Positions 16,516 to 25,515 of a stretch of 64,000 nt of DNA are shown in pieces. The notes below the pieces were generated by a model. The model saw only the letters and a list, made by a program, of their open reading frames with translations, made no database searches and was not told where the DNA came from. Made by a program: the position numbers and the translations under genes. How positions within the stretch are numbered: position 1 is the stretch's first letter; each line of letters opens with the position of its first letter. Source of the DNA: Paenibacillus sp. E222 (lineage in GTDB: Bacteria; Bacillota; Bacilli; Paenibacillales; Paenibacillaceae); NCBI RefSeq assembly GCF_013401555.1, contig NZ_CP058552.1, forward strand, positions 1,426,001-1,490,000, in the 5' to 3' direction.

Positions 16516-17265
16516 TTGATCGGACGTAGCGGTAACCCCACACTCAAAGATAGTACGTTTGAAGACTCCAGAGGATATGGAGATGATCGGTATCAAACCA
16601 GAATGACGATCAACGGTACAGTAAACAAGGCGTTTATTACGCTGGTAATCCTGCTGGGCAGTGCATTTGCATCCTGGATGATGTTTTTCAATGGGCAGGA
16701 AGTGCTTCCTCTTGCATATGGAGGGGCGATCGTCGGATTTATCCTCGCATTGATTATTTCGTTTAAACCTGTTGCAGCGCCGTACCTTGTGCCGATCTAC
16801 GCCGTGGCAGAAGGGATGTTCCTCGGTGCACTCTCGGCTACGTATGAATACTTGTATAACGGCATTACGCTGCAAGCCGCTTTGCTGACCATGGCTGTGT
16901 TTATTGCTCTGCTGATGGCATACAAGACCAGATTGATCAAAGCTACGGAGAATTTCAAGCTGGGGGTTGTGGCAGCAACCGGAGGTATTATGATTATGTA
17001 TCTCCTCAGTTTTGTGCTTGGTTTGTTCGGGATTACCGTTCCCTATCTTCATGACAACAGCCTGATCGGAATCGGCATTTCTGTCGTCATCGTTATTGTG
17101 GCTGCGCTGAATCTGGTACTTGATTTTGATTTTATTGAAAGTGGTGCCGACAACGGTGCTCCGAAATATATGGAGTGGTACGGTGCATTTGGATTGATGG
17201 TTACGCTGGTATGGCTGTATATTGAAATTATTCGTCTGCTCGGGAAGCTGCGGAGCCGGGATTAA
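16516..17265 (+). CDS. Bax inhibitor-1/YccA family membrane protein
   Basis: A 249-residue protein starting MIGRSGNPTLKDSTF from TTG 16516, with AGAGGTGA 5 nt upstream. A polar N-terminal tail of about 40 residues precedes seven hydrophobic helices (for example AFITLVILLGSAFASWMMFF, LVPIYAVAEGMFLGALSATY, GIMIMYLLSFVLGLFGI). The C-terminal helix contains the DFDFIESGADNGAPKYMEWY segment with acidic residues that act as a pH/calcium gate in B. subtilis YetJ-type BI-1 proteins. Placement in the YccA branch is from its long N-tail and overall pattern. It is likely a cation leak channel or membrane quality-control partner (YccA binds FtsH); function here is inferred. Confidence 0.85.
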   Translation: MIGRSGNPTLKDSTFEDSRGYGDDRYQTRMTINGTVNKAFITLVILLGSAFASWMMFFNGQEVLPLAYGGAIVGFILALIISFKPVAAPYLVPIYAVAEGMFLGALSATYEYLYNGITLQAALLTMAVFIALLMAYKTRLIKATENFKLGVVAATGGIMIMYLLSFVLGLFGITVPYLHDNSLIGIGISVVIVIVAALNLVLDFDFIESGADNGAPKYMEWYGAFGLMVTLVWLYIEIIRLLGKLRSRD

Positions 17266-17307
17266 TTACTTCAAATTTGTGCAAACTTAATTATGCAACT
17301 CGTCATC

Positions 17308-17350
17308 AAAAGCTAACTCGTGCCCAAAACACGCAGTTAGCTTTTTTTTC
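17308..17350 (+). terminator. Intrinsic terminator after BI-1 gene
   Basis: Stem AAAAGCTAACTCGTG (from 17308) pairs with CACGCAGTTAGCTTTT (one bulged C), followed by more T. Confidence 0.85.
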
Positions 17351-17492
17351 CTTTTACGGGATAGTCCTAACATCGAAATGTGTACATCAGCGATACTGAC
17401 GCGGCTGCAACGATATGAAAAAACAGCGGTCAGGTTCTCTTTCGGAGGCAAAAGAAATCTCCATCATTGACGCAGGAATCCCAAGTTTCGAA

Positions 17493-17524
17493 AAAATCCC
17501 TGGCGGGTTCGCCAGGGATTTTTA
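17493..17524. terminator. Bidirectional terminator
   Basis: AAAATCCCTGGCG at 17493-17505 pairs with CGCCAGGGATTTT around a 4-nt loop, with A and T runs on both sides. It serves the convergent phosphopantetheinyl transferase gene. Confidence 0.85.
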
Positions 17525-17566
17525 AGCATGATTGTTATTGGAGGAGAGGGGTTTGTAACCCCTCCT

Positions 17567-18253
17567 TCATAATAATGCCTGATACAACTCTTCGATTGTG
17601 ATGATATCCGGCTGGGTAGGTAAAGCTTCTCCTGCGGAACAAGCTGCTAACATATGCCCATGATCCAGTCGCAGGCTGAGGAATGGATAAGCGGCTGCTT
17701 CTGGCGAGTGCCAGTTCCCGTCAGCATTACGGATCATGGAGAATGAATCAAGTGGCATGGACAGGCCCATGCCTACGGCCTTGATGTAGCTTTCCTTTAA
17801 CGTCCATAGACGGTAAAAGGTTTCCAGCTGCATCTCAGTGGGCTCCGCATCCAGAAATTGACTCTCCGTGAGAGAGAAGAATCGCTCCGCAATCTTCATA
17901 TCGATGGGCGCCATTTTTTCCACATCTACACCTAGATCAGCGTCACCGCCAGAGATTAAAGCAATCCAATCGCCGGAGTGCGAGACATTAAATTGAACAT
18001 CTGCATGCTGACTGAGTGCAGGTTTGCCGTATTTGTTACGGGTAAAGGAAAGTTCTTCTGGCCTTAGGCCAGTCAACTTGCTCAGCGTCACACGGGTCAA
18101 CACTTCACCCAGAACAGAGCGATAGGCATCCGCCTGATGTACAAAACGTGAAGCTTGTCCTCGTCTTTCCTCAGATACCCGGGACAGAAAAAGGTTCCAG
18201 TATGCCTCCGGCAATTCTGCCGGAACTTGAAGAACTTGAATCGTTATCATCAT
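17567..18253 (-). CDS. 4'-phosphopantetheinyl transferase, Sfp-type
   Basis: A 228-residue member of the Sfp superfamily, which loads phosphopantetheine from CoA onto carrier proteins of peptide or polyketide synthases or fatty-acid ACP. Signatures: FTRNKYGKPAL (about residue 70), FNVSHSGDWIALI (about 88), LGVDVEKM with the Mg-binding Asp and Glu (about 108-112), and the WTLKESYIKAVGMGL motif (about 150). Length matches Sfp. No NRPS/PKS genes are in this window, so its carrier proteins lie elsewhere. The next gene upstream (NAT) is on the same strand 80 bp away; cotranscription is possible. Confidence 0.9.
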   Translation of the reverse strand: MMITIQVLQVPAELPEAYWNLFLSRVSEERRGQASRFVHQADAYRSVLGEVLTRVTLSKLTGLRPEELSFTRNKYGKPALSQHADVQFNVSHSGDWIALISGGDADLGVDVEKMAPIDMKIAERFFSLTESQFLDAEPTEMQLETFYRLWTLKESYIKAVGMGLSMPLDSFSMIRNADGNWHSPEAAAYPFLSLRLDHGHMLAACSAGEALPTQPDIITIEELYQALL

Positions 18254-18333
18254 TTATCACCTGACGATGTATTCGGCATCGATTGCAGACTTTCCTTTAT
18301 AATCATCGGTTTATCGGGTCTGCGCGTGTTGCT

Positions 18334-19206
18334 TCATACCTGCTTTGTTCTTTTCCATTCTTCATGTGCAGCCTGTACCCGTCCCCACATTTCATTGCGT
18401 TCCACTTCTGTGTAATTCACCAACGGTTCGTGGAATTTCTCAGCCAATACGTCTTTCCACTCGGTGTAGGTTTGAATTTCCTTTTTGCGGATACCTTCAC
18501 GGTCATGCGTCCGGAGCATACATCCACGTAGTTCGTTGCTTTGGAGAGCATGCCTTTGACGGAGCAAAAATGCGTTATGCCAGGGCGAATCGGCTGATTG
18601 GCTGTAGAATTCATGCTTGGGAATGAACTCTTCCAGGCTGGTAAGCTCTTCGGGAGCGAAGTCGACACCCTCACTTGGCCCGTTGGGCTCATATTCAAGT
18701 CTCCATCCGCCAGGAGCAACAGATGAAGGCATTAATGTATAAGTAAACGGGGCCGATCCATAGGTTCCATAACGAAGAGGGAGCGGTTCGAAGGGCATGC
18801 CACCCAGACCGACATCCACAATCCAACGTTCCACATTCGGATCTGCATCTGGCAAAGAGACCGACAGACCGAGATGGAACGAGTTCACACGTGGCTGCTC
18901 TCCATATGGCTGAACTCCGGCACGATGCCAATGCACCGTATATGCCAGAGAGCGAAGCAGAACGCTGAATGCGCCATTCAGATGAAAACAGTAACCACTG
19001 CGGCCTTGCAATATAAGCTGGACCGATTCTTGAAGATCAATACCCGCAGGCCGACCTGCAAAAATATCGACCGTTTGCCAGGATAGATACTGCACATGTG
19101 CCTGCTGGATTTCGGATAGGAATTCCAGGGTGGGTTCCTTGATATTATGAATGCCTATCCGTTTCAGGTAGGCCTGTATTTCAGACGGAGTCAATGTAAC
19201 ATTCAT
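18334..19206 (-). CDS. Arylamine N-acetyltransferase family protein
   Basis: A 290-residue NAT-family enzyme. The catalytic triad is visible: Cys in GRSGYCFHLNGAF (about residue 71), His in VNSFHLGLSV (about 110) and Asp in WIVDVGLGGMPFEPLPL (about 127). It would transfer an acetyl or acyl group from acyl-CoA to an arylamine or hydrazine; some relatives close macrolactam rings in ansamycin synthesis. The ATG at 19206 is preferred because GAGGTG lies 6 nt upstream; a GTG at 19215 overlaps that site. The gene is divergent from greA. Confidence 0.88.
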   Translation of the reverse strand: MNVTLTPSEIQAYLKRIGIHNIKEPTLEFLSEIQQAHVQYLSWQTVDIFAGRPAGIDLQESVQLILQGRSGYCFHLNGAFSVLLRSLAYTVHWHRAGVQPYGEQPRVNSFHLGLSVSLPDADPNVERWIVDVGLGGMPFEPLPLRYGTYGSAPFTYTLMPSSVAPGGWRLEYEPNGPSEGVDFAPEELTSLEEFIPKHEFYSQSADSPWHNAFLLRQRHALQSNELRGCMLRTHDREGIRKKEIQTYTEWKDVLAEKFHEPLVNYTEVERNEMWGRVQAAHEEWKRTKQV

Positions 19207-19309
19207 CCAGATCACCTCGAGTCATGTAGTGGGCGTATTATTAATTGCTGCTGCCCTGAATTCATTGTAAAAGTGAACGGATGAAATGAATACACTGGTT
19301 TGCTTCAAT

Positions 19310-19321
19310 TGTACCGGTACA
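19310..19321. promoter_or_regulatory. 12-bp palindrome in the NAT/greA divergent intergenic region
   Basis: TGTACCGGTACA is a perfect palindrome between two divergent genes, a possible operator. No regulator is encoded next to it, so the binding protein is unknown. Confidence 0.35.
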
Positions 19322-19447
19322 GTCTAAGGAGACACATACACATCTTTCCATCAATGGGAGCGTTATTTCTTTTTCTTGGTATGTTAACCGTTTGGAGTGG
19401 ATATAGGTTAGAATATAGATAGAAAGCAGGATTAGGAGATGGAAAAA

Positions 19448-19924
19448 ATGGCTAATGATGAAGTGATTTTGACACAGGAAGGCTTGGAAAAGCTGGAGGA
19501 CGAACTGAGGGATTTAAAGACGGTGAAGCGTAAGGAACTGGCGGCGCGTCTGAAACTCGCGATCAGTTACGGTGACCTGAAGGAAAATAGTGAGTATCAT
19601 TCAGCCAAAGATGATCAGGCTTTTATGGAAACCCGCATTTTGATTCTGGAGAAAATGCTGACCAAAGCAAGAGTCATCACTTCGGACAATATCGACTCGA
19701 ACAAAGTAAGCATTGGCTCAACCATTCTGCTGAATGATATCGAATTCGCCGAGAAGATTGAATACATGCTGGTGGGTCCGGCCGAGGCGGATGTTGCCGA
19801 TAACAAAATATCGTACGAAAGCCCGCTTGGCAAAGAACTGATGGGCAAAGAAGTAGGCAGTGTCATTCATGTCAATGCGCCGATGGGCATTATCAAATAT
19901 GAGTTGCTTGAAATTAAAATTTAA
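19448..19924 (+). CDS. greA: Transcript cleavage factor GreA
   Basis: A 158-residue protein. The N-terminal coiled coil (residues 1-75) has the tip sequence YGDLKENSEYHSAKDDQAF, which carries the two acidic residues (Asp and Glu of GDLKENSEY) that place Mg in the RNA polymerase secondary channel. The C-terminal FKBP-like domain is VSIGSTILLNDIEF to GSVIHVNAPMGIIKYELLEI. It rescues backtracked RNA polymerase by stimulating RNA cleavage. ATG 19448 lies 9 nt after AGGAG; ATG 19439 is also in frame but touches the ribosome site. It is monocistronic, with a terminator immediately downstream. Confidence 0.93.
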   Translation: MANDEVILTQEGLEKLEDELRDLKTVKRKELAARLKLAISYGDLKENSEYHSAKDDQAFMETRILILEKMLTKARVITSDNIDSNKVSIGSTILLNDIEFAEKIEYMLVGPAEADVADNKISYESPLGKELMGKEVGSVIHVNAPMGIIKYELLEIKI

Positions 19925-19931
19925 TCGAAAT

Positions 19932-19980
19932 AGAGGTGTTTCCGCAACCATGGAGATGGGTGCTGGAACACCTCTTTTTT
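19932..19980 (+). terminator. Terminator of greA
   Basis: GAGGTGTT with a bulged T and CC (19933-19943) pairs with GGAACACCTC (19965-19974), followed by six T. Confidence 0.85.
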
Positions 19981-19998
19981 ATTCTTGTAGGATCATAT

Positions 19999-21345
19999 TC
20001 AGCTACGTTTTCGTCCATCCAGAACTTCACGGGTCATGGCATATACAACCCAGAGAAGGATCACGGTATGGATCATCGCAATGGAAGTGCCTATGCTTAT
20101 GATCAAATCATTGCTCAGTCCTGAACCGTGCATGCTGAAGCTCGCTCCATGTCCTCCGCCAAAGTTACCAGGCCCATCACCGATGCGCGATTGTCCTTCC
20201 TCGGCTCCAAAGTCGCCACCAGAGCCCGTACTCATGATCATGGCAATATTTACGTAGGTCGTCAGGGAGAAGGCGATTGCTGCGTACATCCATTTACGTT
20301 CAAAGAACGGAATCAGAATCAAGAATAACAAAGCAGGTATGCTGTAGCGCTCATGAATTTCCGTTGGCAGCATAAAGAAGGCGAGATTCACCGCTACACC
20401 TGCAATGAGCAGAGATGAAATACGAATTTCCTTAATCAGCAGTAGATAGGCCGCTACTCCAACCACGGCAATGGCAAGCAGCAGCAGACCAAGCATTTTA
20501 TACGTCACTATGCCAAACAACACCGTAGCATCGCTGGTTCCCGGATCACCAAGCAGGTGATACCAGATATTCATGGCGTTCAGGGAAAGCTGCGGATACA
20601 TATTAACGGCGCTTCCGTAAGCGTTGGTCAGCATGGTGCCGAGGGTTCCATTTGCTGCAAAATAGAGAAGCACAGGCAGGGAAGCGATCGTTAATCCTGC
20701 TACAAATAGAAGCGTGGCCCGAAATTGTCTGTCATAAAGCTGGCGTAGTAATACAATACCGATGACCGGAGCAATGACAATCGCCTGAAACTTTGCCAGC
20801 AGGGCAACGGTGAACAATACACCCGCCAATAGAGGAGTACTTAGCAGCAGAACGGTTGACAGCACCATTAATGTACTATGCAGGATGTCGATCTGTCCCC
20901 ACATGGCACTGTCGACCAGCAGACCGGGGTTGAAGGAAAGAACTGCAAGCAGCACCAACCGTGCACCAGAGCTTAGCTTTTTGAATGTGAGGGTCAAGAC
21001 CGCCATGGACAGCATATCGAAGGCGATAGGCAGTATTTTCATGGACAGATGGCCAGCTGAGGCGGTTATGCCGAACCCATCCAGTATCCAGCGGTACAAC
21101 CCCAGAATGAAGATAAACAAAGGGGGATAGTTCTGATCTTTTCCATACAGGTATGATTCACGAACCCCGTATTGGTGGACGGCATTGATCCAATCGACGA
21201 ACAGGGACTGATCTCCGATATAACCCCTGAATTGTGTTCCGAGGTACAAACGCAGCAATAGACCGCCAGTAAAAATTAGAGCGGCATACAGCCAGAAATG
21301 CCTGTTCCAACGGGTGTTTGAATCTCTGTAGCTCAGTGTGTTCAT
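19999..21345 (-). CDS. GT-C type polytopic glycosyltransferase-like membrane protein
   Basis: A 448-residue protein with about 10-11 hydrophobic helices. Family clues are GYIGDQSLFVDWINAVHQYG (an acidic pair in the first external loop, as in GT-C enzymes), KDQNYPPLFIFILGLYR, and PTEIHERYSIPALLFL, the HER(Y) motif seen in polyprenyl-phosphate-dependent sugar transferases. A Gly-rich external loop (GSGGDFGAEEG and GNFGGGHGAS) near residue 385 is unusual. It likely transfers a sugar from a polyprenyl phosphate on the outer face; donor and acceptor are unknown. AGGAGGAGAAGG directly precedes the ATG at 21345. It is a single gene converging on greA. Confidence 0.65.
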   Translation of the reverse strand: MNTLSYRDSNTRWNRHFWLYAALIFTGGLLLRLYLGTQFRGYIGDQSLFVDWINAVHQYGVRESYLYGKDQNYPPLFIFILGLYRWILDGFGITASAGHLSMKILPIAFDMLSMAVLTLTFKKLSSGARLVLLAVLSFNPGLLVDSAMWGQIDILHSTLMVLSTVLLLSTPLLAGVLFTVALLAKFQAIVIAPVIGIVLLRQLYDRQFRATLLFVAGLTIASLPVLLYFAANGTLGTMLTNAYGSAVNMYPQLSLNAMNIWYHLLGDPGTSDATVLFGIVTYKMLGLLLLAIAVVGVAAYLLLIKEIRISSLLIAGVAVNLAFFMLPTEIHERYSIPALLFLILIPFFERKWMYAAIAFSLTTYVNIAMIMSTGSGGDFGAEEGQSRIGDGPGNFGGGHGASFSMHGSGLSNDLIISIGTSIAMIHTVILLWVVYAMTREVLDGRKRS

Positions 21346-21363
21346 CCTTCTCCTCCTAAGCAT

Positions 21364-21751
21364 GGCGATTGAGATTGGTGCAAGTATAGGTGACCAAGCT
21401 GAAAAAGGGATGAATTTTTGGGAATACGTCGCCCCTGCAGAAGCTTAAAGTTTGCTGAAAACCAGTGAATAACATGGCGATTTAACATCTAAGAAGCAGA
21501 GCCTGTGAAGAGGTCCCTGCTTCTTGAAGGTTTGTTAATCGAAGGGGAAGTTGAGTTTGCGGCCATCTACGGAATTTCAAAATACAGGACAGGGTTGGCG
21601 TAGACTTTTTTATCACATACTGCATATGAGGAGGTTCAGTGGACTACATATCACATGCTGCTTGCTTTGTTAAGCGAAGAAGGCAAGGGCAGCATATTTA
21701 ATGTAGACATTCCTGTAAATAAATAACATTTCGATTAATTTCGATTTTCGA
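21364..21751. other. Intergenic region with a 9-bp inverted repeat
   Basis: No convincing gene is present. AAGAAGCAG (21491-21499) pairs with CTGCTTCTT (21517-21525) around a 17-nt loop, with no T run. GAGGAGG at 21628 is followed by short frames of 15-24 codons that look accidental. Confidence 0.5.
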
Positions 21752-21780
21752 ATGACCTGAGGGGATGACTGTTATATAAT
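21752..21780 (+). promoter_or_regulatory. Promoter of the NSS transporter gene
   Basis: ATGACC (21752-21757), a 17-bp spacer and a consensus TATAAT (21775-21780), 34 bp upstream of the start codon. Confidence 0.5.
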
Positions 21781-21814
21781 AACGGAAAATCTTAGAACAG
21801 ATGGAGTAGATATA

Positions 21815-23179
21815 ATGAATTTCAGTAAGTCCAATAATTCCAATTTGAATCAAGAAGGACCGGGCAAAGGTGAACGCTTCTCACAGGCTGGATTCATTCT
21901 GGCTGCCATTGGTAGTTCAGTGGGTCTCGGCAACATGTGGAAGTTTCCTTATATTACGGGAGAGAACGGGGGAGCTGCATTTTTCCTGCTCTTTATCGTC
22001 TGTCTCCTGTTGATTGGTCTACCCGTATTGCTGGCTGAGCTTGCGATTGGCCGCAGCGGCAGAGGAAGCGCGGCAACAGCCTTTATCAAGGCAGGTGGGC
22101 AAAAAGGGTGGCTTGCGGCTGGTTTGCTGCAAGTATTGACGCCGTTTATCATTCTTTCCTTTTATGTCATCATTGCAGGATGGACGCTGCAATATGCAGT
22201 GACGTCATTCAGCGGTACGCTGTATAACAATCCGGATTATGCTGGGCAATTTGGTGACTTTGTAGGCGGTTATATGCCGATTGTGTGGCAGCTGATTTCA
22301 GTTCTGATTACAGGCTGGATCGTAGCCAAAGGGGTATCGAATGGAATTGAGAAGTTTAACAAAGTGCTGATTCCGGCGATGCTGGTTCTGCTCATTATCC
22401 TGATGGTTCGTGCAGTGACTTTGCCAGGAGCTGGTGCGGGGGTTTCCTTCTTCCTGAATCCGGACTTCTCACAGCTCACGACTGAATCTGCGCTGGTTGC
22501 GCTTGGACATGCCTTTTTCTCCCTATCGCTGGGTATGGGTATTCTCGTGACATACGGTTCATATGTTGATAAAAATCAATCGCTCGGTGCAGCAACCGTT
22601 GCTGTCGGTGCGGGTGACCTGATCTATGCGTTCATTGCGGGTCTTATTATATTCCCAACGACCTTCTCCTTCGGAATTGCACCCGATCAGGGTCCGTCGC
22701 TGATCTTTATAGCTCTTCCGGCAGCCTTCTCGGCTATGCCGCTGGGCTTCGTGTTTGGCGGGTTGTTCTTCGTGCTTCTGGCGATTGCGGCATTAACGTC
22801 GGCGGTATCCTTGCTGGAAGTTCCGGTGAAATATTTCATGGAGAGATTGTCCTGGGGCCGAAGCCGCGCGGTATGGACCATTTCACTTGCCGTTTTCATC
22901 GTTGGGCTTCCTTCGGTATTGTCGCTCGGCTTGCTCCCTGAATGGACCATTGGCTCGAAGAGTGTGTTCGACTGGATGGACTTTGTAGCATCCAACATTT
23001 TACTTCCGATTGGTGGATTGCTGGTTACTATTTTTGCCGGATACTTCTGGAAAAAGGCTGCCGAAGCATCCGGCCTGCGTGCAGGCTGGTTCCGGGTATG
23101 GCTGTTCATGCTGCGTTATGTAGCGCCAATTCTGGTGCTTCTGGTTCTGCTGCACACCTCCGGTATTATTCACTTCTAA
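21815..23179 (+). CDS. Sodium-dependent transporter, NSS (SNF) family
   Basis: A 454-residue membrane protein with about 11-12 helices. The family signature in TM1 is visible at residues about 28-55: AAIGSSVGLGNMWKFPYITG followed by ENGGAAF, which forms the Na+ and substrate sites in LeuT-like proteins. A long soluble N-terminus (NSNLNQEGPGKGERFSQAG) precedes it. It should import an amino acid or related amine by Na+ symport; substrate cannot be read from sequence. The ribosome site (ATGGAG) is weak. It is followed by a hairpin and rlmN, which may be partly read through. Confidence 0.9.
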   Translation: MNFSKSNNSNLNQEGPGKGERFSQAGFILAAIGSSVGLGNMWKFPYITGENGGAAFFLLFIVCLLLIGLPVLLAELAIGRSGRGSAATAFIKAGGQKGWLAAGLLQVLTPFIILSFYVIIAGWTLQYAVTSFSGTLYNNPDYAGQFGDFVGGYMPIVWQLISVLITGWIVAKGVSNGIEKFNKVLIPAMLVLLIILMVRAVTLPGAGAGVSFFLNPDFSQLTTESALVALGHAFFSLSLGMGILVTYGSYVDKNQSLGAATVAVGAGDLIYAFIAGLIIFPTTFSFGIAPDQGPSLIFIALPAAFSAMPLGFVFGGLFFVLLAIAALTSAVSLLEVPVKYFMERLSWGRSRAVWTISLAVFIVGLPSVLSLGLLPEWTIGSKSVFDWMDFVASNILLPIGGLLVTIFAGYFWKKAAEASGLRAGWFRVWLFMLRYVAPILVLLVLLHTSGIIHF

Positions 23180-23232
23180 ACGTCTGGGAATTGAAGTGAA
23201 GAAATAAGTTACTGTGCAGATTTGCCATTGAT

Positions 23233-23308
23233 AAAACCTCTTGGAAGAAATGCAAAAGCCCTTGTGTTCGCTCGTCAATTTTGGGACAATACAGAGTAGA
23301 GGTTTTTT
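23233..23308 (+). terminator. Long-loop hairpin with T run before rlmN
   Basis: AAAACCTCT (23233-23241) pairs with AGAGGTTTT (23298-23306) and is followed by T. The 56-nt loop is long for a simple terminator, so this may be a terminator of the transporter gene or an rlmN leader attenuator. Confidence 0.4.
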
Positions 23309-23355
23309 CGATAGACCGATGAGCCATATGCTTTTTGCGAAAAGAGGACAATAAC

Positions 23356-24450
23356 ATGATTAAATCATCTATATATGGATTAACATTAGAGCAATTACGT
23401 GACTGGCTGCCGGAGCACGGACAGAAGAAATCCCGTGCTTCCCGCATCTGGGAATGGTTATATCAGGAGCGTGTGCACGATTTTACAGAGATGACAGACG
23501 TGCGTCAGGAATGTCTGGATGTCATTTCGGAGCACTTCACGATGAACTCACTGAGTGAACATGTGAAGCAGGAATCTGCTGACGGCACGGTGAAATTTCT
23601 GCTGCGTATGCAGGACGGCAATTTGATCGAAACGGTCTTAATGCGCCAAAAATACGGTCTCACTGTATGTGTAACCACTCAAGTGGGATGTAACATTGGT
23701 TGCAGCTTCTGCGCGAGCGGGCTGATCAAGAAGAGCCGCGATCTGTCCGGTGGTGAGATTGTGGAACAGATTATGCATGTACAACAGTATCTTGATGCAG
23801 CTGGTCAAGGCGAGCGGGTAACTAACGTAGTCGTGATGGGAATTGGCGAGCCGTTTGACAATTTCCAGAACATGACTGACTTCATCGAAGTGATCAAGCA
23901 TCGTAAAGGACTGGCGCTTGCAGCGAAACGGATCACCGTATCCACGAGTGGGCTGCCTGACAAAATCAAGGAATTTGCAGACAGCAATCTGCAGGTTAAT
24001 CTGGCGATCTCCCTGCACGCACCGAATAACGAACTGCGGACACAGATCATGAAGATCAACCGGGCCTTCCCGATTGAACAATTGATGGACGCGGTGGATT
24101 ATTACCTGGCTACGACGAACAAGCGTATTATGTTTGAGTATATTTTGCTTCGGGACGTTAACGATCAGCGTGAACATGCGGCCGAACTGGCTGAACTGTT
24201 GTCCAGCCGCAAGAGTATGGTCAGTATCAACCTGATTCCGTACAATCCGGTGGATGAGCACAGTCAGTATCAACGGAGTACAGAAGAGTCCATTCTGGGC
24301 TTCTATGATACATTGAAAAAGAATAACATTAACGCAACTGTACGCATGGAACATGGTACCGATATCGATGCAGCCTGTGGACAATTGCGCAGTAAACAGA
24401 TGAAAAATAACGCCACTGAATCTCAGTCAGGTCGTCTGGCTTTGGGATAA
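23356..24450 (+). CDS. rlmN: Dual-specificity 23S rRNA A2503/tRNA A37 C2-methyltransferase RlmN
   Basis: A 364-residue radical SAM enzyme. The 4Fe-4S ligands are in [15 protein letters not shown] (CxxxCxxC, about residues 112-119). [12 protein letters not shown] (about 160) is the SAM-binding GEP motif region. The methyl-carrying Cys near the C-terminus is in [13 protein letters not shown] (about 345), with the second Cys of the mechanism in the radical SAM part. The N-terminal accessory domain ([20 protein letters not shown]) is normal. Cfr lacks none of these motifs, but the GEPFDNF form and length fit RlmN; Cfr cannot be excluded by eye alone. ATG 23356 follows AAGAGGACA. Confidence 0.9.
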   Translation: MIKSSIYGLTLEQLRDWLPEHGQKKSRASRIWEWLYQERVHDFTEMTDVRQECLDVISEHFTMNSLSEHVKQESADGTVKFLLRMQDGNLIETVLMRQKYGLTVCVTTQVGCNIGCSFCASGLIKKSRDLSGGEIVEQIMHVQQYLDAAGQGERVTNVVVMGIGEPFDNFQNMTDFIEVIKHRKGLALAAKRITVSTSGLPDKIKEFADSNLQVNLAISLHAPNNELRTQIMKINRAFPIEQLMDAVDYYLATTNKRIMFEYILLRDVNDQREHAAELAELLSSRKSMVSINLIPYNPVDEHSQYQRSTEESILGFYDTLKKNNINATVRMEHGTDIDAACGQLRSKQMKNNATESQSGRLALG

Positions 24451-24516
24451 GAATGCAAGAGCCAACGCTCGGTTAGCGCATGGCTTCTGCGAGTCTGCGA
24501 GTGGTGGAACTCCTGC

Positions 24517-24560
24517 AACTCGCGTCGCCCATCCGCGTATGGGGTGGCGCGAGTTTTTTT
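24517..24560 (+). terminator. Terminator of rlmN
   Basis: AACTCGCG (24517-24524) pairs with CGCGAGTT (24548-24555), extended by a GCCC/GGGG-side stem, followed by eight T. Confidence 0.85.
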
Positions 24561-24646
24561 TGATTTCGCACAGGTCGAAGTCCCCGAAGTACCTGCCCGT
24601 TATCAGTACACGTTTACTAGACCCCTCCCAATGTGGCGCTACATCT

Positions 24647-24787
24647 AACGAACACACCGCACCTTATTGTGGCAAATGATACGAATTAGAAATTCTAAGG
24701 AACTTCAGCCACGTTAATCCGGTAAAAGTAGCAGAAAAAGGTGCAGGTTAGGCTGTTAAACAGAAAATAAGGTGTATAGGATTCGTT
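24647..24787. repeat. Structured intergenic element with imperfect terminal inverted repeats
   Basis: The ends AACGAA...CACCTTATT (24647-24668) and AATAAGGTG...TTCGTT (24766-24787) are inverted repeats of 22 nt, identical at both outer and inner parts but not in the middle. Inside are GTGGC/GCCAC (24669-24673 and 24707-24711) enclosing the palindrome TTAGAAATTCTAA. It has no coding frame. It resembles a small interspersed or MITE-like element, or the template of a folded RNA. Confidence 0.45.
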
Positions 24788-24847
24788 ACATTTTCAAAAT
24801 GGGTGAATCCCCATTCATAGCGCTGACTAGGTTCATTAGAAACCAAA

Positions 24848-24897
24848 AAGAGCATCCCCAAGTCTTGTTCTTGAACTTTGAGGGTGCTCTTCTTTTT
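24848..24897. terminator. Terminator between convergent genes
   Basis: AAGAGCATCC (24848-24857) pairs with GGGTGCTCTT (24882-24891) and is followed by CTTTTTG. Confidence 0.75.
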
Positions 24898-24901
24898 GTA
24901 T

Positions 24902-25342
24902 TTATTTTAAGTTCTTGGTCATCAGCAGATGAGGAATGCCATCTTCCATGAATACGTCCGAGGCTGCCGTGTATCCAAGACGTTCATAGAACCCTGAGGC
25001 TTGTACCTGTGCGTGCAGCTTGGCCTTCTCAAGCCCTTGAGCGAGAGCCATCTGCTCCAGCTTATCGATCAGCACACGACCAAGTCCATGTTTCCGATAA
25101 TCGATCATGACACAGATCCGTTCCAATTTGGCAACATTTTCGACTATACGCAGTCTGGATGAAGCAGCAGGAACGTCGTCTACGAAGAGCAGAATATGTT
25201 TTGCTTCCGTCTCCAGTGCATCATAAGCATCGAATTCGTCTTCAGCCGGCACCCCTTGCTCTTCAACAAAAATAGCGGTACGAATGGCGAAGCAGGCGTC
25301 GAGCAATTCCTGGTTATTAGCTTCAACAATAGTTATATTCAT
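24902..25342 (-). CDS. GNAT family N-acetyltransferase, YjcF-like
   Basis: A 146-residue protein beginning MNITIVEANNQELLDACF. It has IFVEEQGVPAEDEFDAYD (about residues 28-45), the substrate-proximal segment typical of B. subtilis YjcF-like GNATs, the acetyl-CoA loop YRKHGLGRVLIDKLEQMA (about 82-100) and HAQVQASGFYERLGY. The ATG at 25342 follows AAGGAG; a TTG/ATG further upstream (25363) lacks a site. Substrate unknown. It is divergent to the marR-type gene, whose product may control it. Confidence 0.88.
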   Translation of the reverse strand: MNITIVEANNQELLDACFAIRTAIFVEEQGVPAEDEFDAYDALETEAKHILLFVDDVPAASSRLRIVENVAKLERICVMIDYRKHGLGRVLIDKLEQMALAQGLEKAKLHAQVQASGFYERLGYTAASDVFMEDGIPHLLMTKNLK

Positions 25343-25477
25343 GAATGTTTCTCCTTTAGTCAATAGTATTCTTATCCTGACATGGTAAACTGGTAGAGAG
25401 CTTGAAAATGTATACCTGTTCCACGTGTTATCATGGTTAAAATTTAAACGGATTTAATTTAGTTATATCATCATATA

Positions 25478-25493
25478 TGTTGCGAATGCAACA
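25478..25493. promoter_or_regulatory. Candidate MarR operator
   Basis: TGTTGCGAATGCAACA is a perfect 6+4+6 inverted repeat just upstream of the marR-like ribosome site, the usual place for MarR autoregulation. Confidence 0.5.
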
Positions 25494-25515
25494 ATTTTGT
25501 AGAGGAGTGAATGCA

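Noticed and set aside
21628..21720. Short frame after GAGGAGG at 21628
   Set aside because: The possible frames have only 15-24 codons with mismatched spacing and no recognisable sequence.
23638..24384. Minus-strand open frame of 248 codons opposite rlmN
   Set aside because: Antisense to a highly conserved gene with intact radical SAM motifs.
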